Assembly: GCF_004795855.1 (NCBI RefSeq)
Contig: NZ_CP039252.1
Span: 3,906,001 to 3,970,000 of the forward strand
Reading direction: 5' to 3'
DNA length: 64,000 nt
Source: Hydrogenophaga sp. PAMC20947
GTDB taxonomy: Bacteria > Pseudomonadota > Gammaproteobacteria > Burkholderiales > Burkholderiaceae_C
Under the pieces are notes generated by a model. That model had not been told where the DNA came from. It ran no database searches and saw nothing but the letters and a program-made list of their open reading frames with translations. The position numbers were made by a program, and so were the translations under genes. Positions 58,603 through 64,000 of the stretch are shown in pieces (positions within the stretch are counted from its first letter, which is position 1; each line of letters starts with the position of its first letter).

Positions 58603-60357
58603 TCAGCGGGCGCGGTTGAGCACCAGCTGGGTCAACACCGGGCGGCCGTCTTTGGCCAGGAAATACGCGCTCATGTTCAGCTCTTTTACCTGCTCCACCT
58701 GTTTGTCGTCTTGCACGACGAGCTCGACCACGCCGTCCACCACAAAGTGTTCGGCCACATGGCGCGAGCGAAACAACACCTTGCCCATCTGGACCACGCG
58801 CTGACCCGCCAGCTGGCGTTGGTAGGCGGTGACAAAGTTGCTGGCCGCCGGGTGGTCGCGCCAATGGCCTTCGAGCCACTGCACGGCGTTTTCGGCTTTG
58901 CCGGTTTGCAGGCCGCTCAACACCTGGCTGAGCTTGACCTGCACCTGGGCCATGGTCAGGCGCGCGGCGCCGGTCTCGACCGCTGGTGACGCGGGCGCTG
59001 AGGTGGGCGGGGTTGGTGAGACGGGATCAGGGGCTCCGGTGGGGGCGGTTGCAGCAGCTGGGGTTGCGGTCGCTGGGGTCTGTGCCTTGTTTGCCGTGGT
59101 GGCGAGCAGGGTCGGCAGGCTGTTGCTCGGAGGGGTGACCGAGGTGGTGCCGATGGACGTGAGCGACAAACGTGTTTCCAGGGCCAGCGCCAGGCGGCTG
59201 TTGTCGTCGCCGTCGTTGTTCGTGGCGTTGTCGTTCTCGGGCGCGGCCTTCATGCGCCATGTTCGCGCGGGCTGGCTGCTCGCGGTGTCCGCTGGCGCCT
59301 GTGCAGCGTTGGCGAATTCAACGCGGGTGCGGACCGGCGCGCGGCGGGCGGGGGCTGCCGGGGGGGTGCCGGTGTTGGTATCGGTGGCTGTGGCTGTGGC
59401 TGTGGCTGTGGCTGTGGGGCCAAGGGCCAGGGCGGTCTTGGTGGTCTTGGTGGCGGTGTCTGGGGCGGGGTTGGGGGTGTCGATCCCTGTTCCCGAGCCC
59501 GCGCCCGCGGCTTCCCGCGCCAGGGCGGCGTCGGCGGCGAGCTCGGCTTTGGCCTGCTCGATGGCGCTCATCGGGGCGCTGTTGCTGGAGCGGTTGTTGG
59601 CGGCGTTGGTGGTGTTGCCGTTGGGGCGCTGGGCCACCAGCGAGCTGTCGTTGTGGCCTGGGGACAAAAGCCACAGCAGTGCTGCGCAAGCCACGGCGCC
59701 GGCGGCGGCCAGGGCCATTTTTTGCGTGCGCCGGCGGCGGCGCACGCGGGCATCGCTTTCATCGTCGCTCTCGAAGCCGCGTGCCACGGTGTGTGCCGAG
59801 GCGTGGGCCGGTGGGTGCGCCGCGGTGGCATGGGCGGCCACGGGCTTCACAGCCATGCCCGGGGCTGTGAAGCCCGTGGCCAGGTGGGCGTCGTATTCGC
59901 TGCGCTTCACCACCGAGCTCAACACGTCGTTGGCCAGGTTGATGCGCGAAGCGGCATCGGCTGGCCATTCGTCGCCTGCGCCCGCGAAATCGGGGTGGGT
60001 GAGCCGGATCATGAGCCGGTAGTGGTCGCGCAGGGCCTCGGGCCCGTGGTCGGGCTGCAGGCCCAGCACGCTGTAGTGGTCTGTGCCGGGGCGCAGCAGC
60101 ACCGTGCGCACAAAAAACCGCGCCGCCCGCTGCACCGCGCCGGTGTGCTGGCCGGGCATCAGCGGGGGCAGCCCTTCTACCGGTCGGCCCGCTGCCAGCA
60201 GCATCACCGCTTGGGTGTGGTCAAACAACACGTGCGGCTCGCGCAGGGCCAGGGCGAAGCGCCCGGGCTGTTGCTCAAAGTCGAGCAGCGTCTGCACCAG
60301 GTTGCTCAGATCGGCCGCAGGGCTCCAGAGTGTGGCGGGCGTGGGGCTGGTGCTCAT
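58603..60357 (-). CDS. J-domain membrane protein of the exopolysaccharide locus
   Basis: 584 residues. A J-domain with the HPD motif (LMIRLTHPDFAG, about 130) lies in the cytoplasmic N-terminal third. One membrane helix follows (MALAAAGAVACAALLWLLSP, about 220), then a very long low-complexity Ala/Thr/Pro region and a C-terminal folded domain (about 465-584). A TGGCTG hexanucleotide tract (59385-59418) lies in the low-complexity coding part. ATG 60357 is chosen by the family-like N-terminus. It could recruit DnaK to the export machine. Confidence 0.75.
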   Translation of the reverse strand: MSTSPTPATLWSPAADLSNLVQTLLDFEQQPGRFALALREPHVLFDHTQAVMLLAAGRPVEGLPPLMPGQHTGAVQRAARFFVRTVLLRPGTDHYSVLGLQPDHGPEALRDHYRLMIRLTHPDFAGAGDEWPADAASRINLANDVLSSVVKRSEYDAHLATGFTAPGMAVKPVAAHATAAHPPAHASAHTVARGFESDDESDARVRRRRRTQKMALAAAGAVACAALLWLLSPGHNDSSLVAQRPNGNTTNAANNRSSNSAPMSAIEQAKAELAADAALAREAAGAGSGTGIDTPNPAPDTATKTTKTALALGPTATATATATATDTNTGTPPAAPARRAPVRTRVEFANAAQAPADTASSQPARTWRMKAAPENDNATNNDGDDNSRLALALETRLSLTSIGTTSVTPPSNSLPTLLATTANKAQTPATATPAAATAPTGAPDPVSPTPPTSAPASPAVETGAARLTMAQVQVKLSQVLSGLQTGKAENAVQWLEGHWRDHPAASNFVTAYQRQLAGQRVVQMGKVLFRSRHVAEHFVVDGVVELVVQDDKQVEQVKELNMSAYFLAKDGRPVLTQLVLNRAR

Positions 60358-60474
60358 GGTGGCGACAAGGGGCGGGTGGCGGGGGGCAAAAGGTGGGCGG
60401 GACTCACAGGCGCATGGGCTCAAGGGCTCACGGCGCATGCGTTCATGGGGCCGTGCGCTCGTGGGTCCAGAAGC

Positions 60475-62961
60475 TCAGGCCGTGGCCGGCTTGTCGTTGC
60501 CGGGGCCGCTCGGGCCGCCGGGCAAGCTGGGCTCCTGGCGCGCGGCGGCGGCAGCGGGCAAGTTGCCTGCAGCGGGCGTGGCCCGGGCCGGGGCTGCCGC
60601 TGCGGCGGGCACCGCGTCGCCGTAGCCGTAATAGGCTTCGTAGGCGTAATCGCTGGTGTGCTCCATGCGGGCGTGGGTCAGCGCCACACCCATGGGCTGC
60701 AGGCCGGCGTTGCGCAGGCGGCGCAGGCCGTCTTTGATGCTGTTTTTCTTGGTCTCCGAAGCCTTCACCGCAAACACGATGTGCTGGATCTGGTTGCCCA
60801 ATACGATGGCGTCGGCAATGCCCAGCAACGGCGGGCCGTCGATGATCACTTGCGAGAAACCCAGCGCCTGCGCTTTGTCGAGCAACATGCCCAGCTTGGG
60901 GCCCATCAGCAGCTCCACCGGATCGGGCGGGCAGGGGCCGGCCGTCAACACGCCCAGGTTGGGCACGCGCGTGGCCAGGATCAGGCTCTCGGTGCCCATG
61001 TCGCCGGTGAGCAGGTTGGACAAGCCGCGCTCGTTGGGCAAGCCCAGCGCCTTGTGCACCGAAGCCTTGCGCATGTCGGCGTCGATCAGCAACACCTGCT
61101 GGCCCAGCTGGGCGAAGTTGATGGCCAGCGCCAGCGCCGTGGTGGTCTTGCCTTCGCCCTTGCCGCAGCTGGTGACCATGAAGCGCTTGGGCGCGCCGTC
61201 GGTGGTGGAAAACTGCAGCGCGGTGCGCATGGAGCGGTAGGCTTCTGCAAAGGCGCTGCGGGGGTCGGTGTGGGCCAGCAAAGCCACCGCTTCGTTGGTG
61301 TTGCCCTTGGGGCGTTTGGTGTGGGGAATCCAGCCCAGCAGCGGCAGGCCAAAGAAGCTTTCGATTTCGTCGGCGTGTTTGATGGAATCGTCCATCTGCT
61401 CGCGCAGCAGCGCGGCCAGCATGCCCAGGAAACCGCCCAGCAAAATGCCCAGCGCGATGTTGATCAGCGGCTTGGGTTTGGCCGGGAACAGCGGGGCCTG
61501 CGCTTCGTCGATCACGCTCAGGTTGTTGGTGGTGAGCCCGCCGGTCACGCTCACTTCTTTCAACCGCTGCAACAGGCTGTCGTATACCTGCCGGTTGGTG
61601 TCGAGCTCGCGCTGCAACAGGTTCATGTCCACGCTGCGGTCTTGCACCGCAATCACCTCGCTGCGCGAAGCCGCTACCCGCTGGCGCAGCAGCTCTTCTT
61701 GCCGCTTGGCCGCCTCAAACTGGCCCCGGATCGACGCCAGAATCGTGCCCACCTCGGCCTTGATGCGGCCATCGATCTCTTCGATTTGGGCCTTGAGCTG
61801 CACCATCACCGGAAAGCCCGGCTTGTACACGCTCAGGTTTTTGGCGTATTCGGCGTCGATCTTGGCCTTTTGTTCTTTGTAGGTCTGGATCGCCAGGTTG
61901 TCGAGCACCTGGGGCGCGCTCGCCGGATTGAGGCGCACCTCGTTGTACTGGCTTTCGGCCTTGAAGCGGTCTTGCTCTGCCTTGGCCAGCGCGCTGGAAA
62001 AATCGACGTAGTTTTGCGTGGTGGCGCTGGTTTTGTCGCCCAGCGAAAGAATCGAATTTTTCTTGGCGTATTCGTTGATCACGCGCTCGCTCTCTTCGAG
62101 CTTGGCCTTGGTCTGCTTGATCTGGTCTTCCAGAAACTGCCGCGCATACACCGACGATTCCAGCTTGCGCTCCAGGTTGATCGCAATGAAGGCCTTGGCC
62201 ATGGTGTTGGCGATGCGGGCCGACAACTCGGCGTCGCTGTTCAGCACCTGAATTTCCACCAGCCGCGAATTGCGAATCGGCTCGATCTTGATCGAGCGTT
62301 GAAACGCACCGATCGTTGCGCTGCGGCTCAGGGTTTGTGCGTTTTGGCTCGAAGGCGTGAACAGCTGGGCAAAGTTGCCCGTGAGTTGCGCCCACAGGCT
62401 GCGCTCGGCCAGCTCACCATTGGCCGTTGCCGCATCAAGGCCAGCGCCGGGCAGCGTGCCACTGTCAACCGCAGCAGCTGCTGCTGGTGCCTCCATGGCG
62501 CCGGGCAAAGCGGTGGGGGCGTTGCGCTTGTACAGGCCCAGCTCGTCGATCACGCGCTCGGCCAGGGTGCGGCTTTGCAGCAGCTCGATCTGGGTGCGCA
62601 GGCTGATGGCTTCGGAGCTGGCGCCTGGGTCCATCTCGACTTCGCTGTTGAAGCCCACCACCTTTTGCGCCGCCCGGTCGATCTGGATCAGCGTGGTTGA
62701 TTGGTATTGCGGTGTTTGCCGCAGGGTGAACACCACCGCCGCCAGCGTGCACAGCGCCGTGATGCCCACGATCATCCACTTGTGCTTCATCAGCGTGCGG
62801 AAGATGGCCTTGAGGTCGATCTCGTCGTCGGCCTCTGCCGCCGCCTGGGCCTCTTCGCGGGCCAGCACATGCGTTTGCAACATGCGCGGCTGGTGCAGCG
62901 CCAGGGCGCCGGCTTGCGGGTGGGGGGGCTGGGCGAGGGGCAGGTGTTCGTTGGCAGACAT
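60475..62961 (-). CDS. Wzc-like polysaccharide co-polymerase/BY-kinase
   Basis: 828 residues. A Wzz domain between two membrane helices (about 80 and 500) with a long periplasmic coiled-coil, then a C-terminal BY-kinase: Walker A SCGKGEGKTTTALALA (about 598), Walker A' VLLIDADMRK and a Tyr-rich tail (YAYEAYYGYG). It controls chain length and export of exopolysaccharide by cycling phosphorylation, countered by the PHP phosphatase three genes downstream. Confidence 0.92.
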   Translation of the reverse strand: MSANEHLPLAQPPHPQAGALALHQPRMLQTHVLAREEAQAAAEADDEIDLKAIFRTLMKHKWMIVGITALCTLAAVVFTLRQTPQYQSTTLIQIDRAAQKVVGFNSEVEMDPGASSEAISLRTQIELLQSRTLAERVIDELGLYKRNAPTALPGAMEAPAAAAAVDSGTLPGAGLDAATANGELAERSLWAQLTGNFAQLFTPSSQNAQTLSRSATIGAFQRSIKIEPIRNSRLVEIQVLNSDAELSARIANTMAKAFIAINLERKLESSVYARQFLEDQIKQTKAKLEESERVINEYAKKNSILSLGDKTSATTQNYVDFSSALAKAEQDRFKAESQYNEVRLNPASAPQVLDNLAIQTYKEQKAKIDAEYAKNLSVYKPGFPVMVQLKAQIEEIDGRIKAEVGTILASIRGQFEAAKRQEELLRQRVAASRSEVIAVQDRSVDMNLLQRELDTNRQVYDSLLQRLKEVSVTGGLTTNNLSVIDEAQAPLFPAKPKPLINIALGILLGGFLGMLAALLREQMDDSIKHADEIESFFGLPLLGWIPHTKRPKGNTNEAVALLAHTDPRSAFAEAYRSMRTALQFSTTDGAPKRFMVTSCGKGEGKTTTALALAINFAQLGQQVLLIDADMRKASVHKALGLPNERGLSNLLTGDMGTESLILATRVPNLGVLTAGPCPPDPVELLMGPKLGMLLDKAQALGFSQVIIDGPPLLGIADAIVLGNQIQHIVFAVKASETKKNSIKDGLRRLRNAGLQPMGVALTHARMEHTSDYAYEAYYGYGDAVPAAAAAPARATPAAGNLPAAAAARQEPSLPGGPSGPGNDKPATA

Positions 62962-63056
62962 GGCGGCTGGGGGCGTGTGACAGGCTGGGGCGCGGGCGGG
63001 TATCAGCAGCGGAGCAGGGGGCGCCGCGCGCAAAAAAGGAGAGGAAGGGAAAAGGC

Positions 63057-64000
63057 TTACTTGAAGGGGTTCAAGGTGCTCAACAGATCGCCAAAAAACG
63101 AATCGCGCAAGGCCGTGCGTTTCGGGTCTCGCTTGACCACAATCACATCGTCGGCGTTGATGATCGGGTCGGCGATTTCACCGGTGCGGATCTTTTCCAG
63201 ATCAAACATCTGGGTGTTGGCTTCGAGCGAGCTGCCGCTGCGAAACAGCATCACCTCGTTGAGCAGCGCGTATTGCCCGCCGCCCCCGGCCAGCGCCAGG
63301 GCGCGCAGCAAGGTGAGCGTACCGGTGACGGGGTAAATGCCCGGCTTGGCCACCGCGCCCTCAATGGTGATGCGCTGCGAAGTGAATTCTTTGATGAACA
63401 GCGACACCTGGGGGTTTTGCAAAAAGTCTTTTTCGTACTTTTGGGCGATCAACGCCTCGGCCTGGGCGGTGTTGAGGCCGGCCAGCGCCACCGGCCCAAT
63501 CAAGGGCAGCGAGACCACGCCCGAAGCGTTCACCCGCACCGTGCGCTGCATATCGGGCACGCCGTACACATCGAAGTCCAGCAAATCGCTGGGCCCAATG
63601 CGGTAATCGGCCCCCACAGAGGCGGCCGAATTCAGCGGCGGCACACCGCCGCTGCCCGCAACCGGCCCCGCCGGGTCTTGCCCTTTGTCCATGCGCAGGG
63701 CCATGCCCGGGTTGTTGGCACCCACTGGTGCATTGGCGTTTGGGTCTAACCCCGTGTACACCGGCTGGCGCGAAGCCTCAACCGAGCGCTGCAAGGGCTC
63801 AACCGCCTGGGCGCCCAGGGGCTCACCCATGGGCGAGCCCAAGCGAGTGTCTGAAGGTGAAGGCGCACCGGACCGGCCCGGGGCATTGCCAGGGCCATTG
63901 GCCGCAGCGGCCTGTTGCGCCAACGCGCTCGCCGGGGCAGCGCCCGCCAGCGCCAAGCCCAGCAGCAACACCGACGCCAGCGCAGGGGAATGTGGGGGCC
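63057..64000 (-). CDS. Wza-like polysaccharide export protein, 5' end outside the window
   Basis: At least 314 residues visible. A signal peptide is cut by the window edge (ALASVLLLGLALAGAAPASALAQ). The N-terminal part is low complexity; the export domain (DYRIGPSDLLDFDVYGVPDMQRTVRVN) and an SLBB domain (ITIEGAVAKPGIYPVTGTLTLLRAL) follow. It forms the outer-membrane export channel with the adjacent Wzc-like kinase. A GTG at 63971 is open but lies within the signal peptide, so the start is upstream of the window. Confidence 0.9.
   Translation of the reverse strand, partial: PPHSPALASVLLLGLALAGAAPASALAQQAAAANGPGNAPGRSGAPSPSDTRLGSPMGEPLGAQAVEPLQRSVEASRQPVYTGLDPNANAPVGANNPGMALRMDKGQDPAGPVAGSGGVPPLNSAASVGADYRIGPSDLLDFDVYGVPDMQRTVRVNASGVVSLPLIGPVALAGLNTAQAEALIAQKYEKDFLQNPQVSLFIKEFTSQRITIEGAVAKPGIYPVTGTLTLLRALALAGGGGQYALLNEVMLFRSGSSLEANTQMFDLEKIRTGEIADPIINADDVIVVKRDPKRTALRDSFFGDLLSTLNPFK

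Noticed and set aside
59653..62700. A 1015-codon open frame antisense to the Wzc-like gene and part of the J-domain gene
   Set aside because: Spans two well-supported opposite-strand genes and shows no motif.

Overview
The window is about 64 kb of high-GC chromosome. Gene content and order (tkt-gap, recA-recX, sucCD, glnE-yhdP, a SWIB-tailed topoisomerase III, a TerC/M48/MoaC group, sigma-54 pilins) point to a betaproteobacterium of the Burkholderiales, most likely Comamonadaceae and of the Hydrogenophaga type. This is inferred from protein character; no database was searched. Most of the window is core chromosome. No rRNA, tRNA, CRISPR array, insertion sequence or prophage was recognised.

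Layout. 1-600: a monocistronic double-glycine-leader peptide with a Lys/Gly/Ser-repeat core, its own promoter and terminator. 607-4627: a MurU-like nucleotidyltransferase divergent from tkt and gap. 4628-4960: structured intergenic repeats. 4961-6564: birA and a SPOR-like membrane protein. 6605-8914: a lipoprotein plus GHSLGGG lipase pair resembling an antibacterial type IV secretion effector with its immunity protein. 9044-12714: a SET-domain methyltransferase divergent from topB, with a long alternating purine-pyrimidine tract between them. 12757-18950: a GST, a LysR regulator divergent from an omega-aminotransferase, a TctE-like kinase/regulator pair and a MarR-like regulator. 19184-24426: recA, a small overlapping ORF, recX, argC and sucCD.

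24650-32022 is a signalling operon: CHASE2-Ser/Thr kinase, PP2C phosphatase, FHA protein, CHASE2-adenylate/guanylate cyclase and a class II-like cyclic nucleotide phosphodiesterase. It runs straight into 32023-36816, where a type IV pilin locus has been amplified to four nearly identical genes. Each copy has its own sigma-54 promoter, upstream GTGAC/GTCAC palindrome and terminator. The copies are separated by fused remnants of the two flanking genes (5' end of a TfpZ-like accessory gene joined to the 3' end of the phosphodiesterase gene). The only full-length tfpZ-like frame carries an in-frame amber codon.

36830-55705 is housekeeping: moaC, a BepA-like M48 protease, a holin-like membrane protein, TerC, a VOC protein, a DUF3717-DUF1289-like protein, purB, a second GST, a rhomboid-family protease coupled to glnE, yhdP, a nitrilase-family amidase, mltA and small membrane or secreted proteins. 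An 84-bp tandem repeat array lies at 41272-41806. 55980-64000 is the distal part of an exopolysaccharide operon on the minus strand: Wza-like export protein, Wzc-like BY-kinase, J-domain membrane protein, TPR/jelly-roll protein, CpsB-type PHP phosphatase and a small secreted protein.

The strongest unexplained signals are the pilin amplification, a dispersed three-hairpin repeat family whose outer stem arms differ between copies but stay complementary (one copy sits in frame inside topB), the double-glycine peptide, and the lipase/lipoprotein pair.
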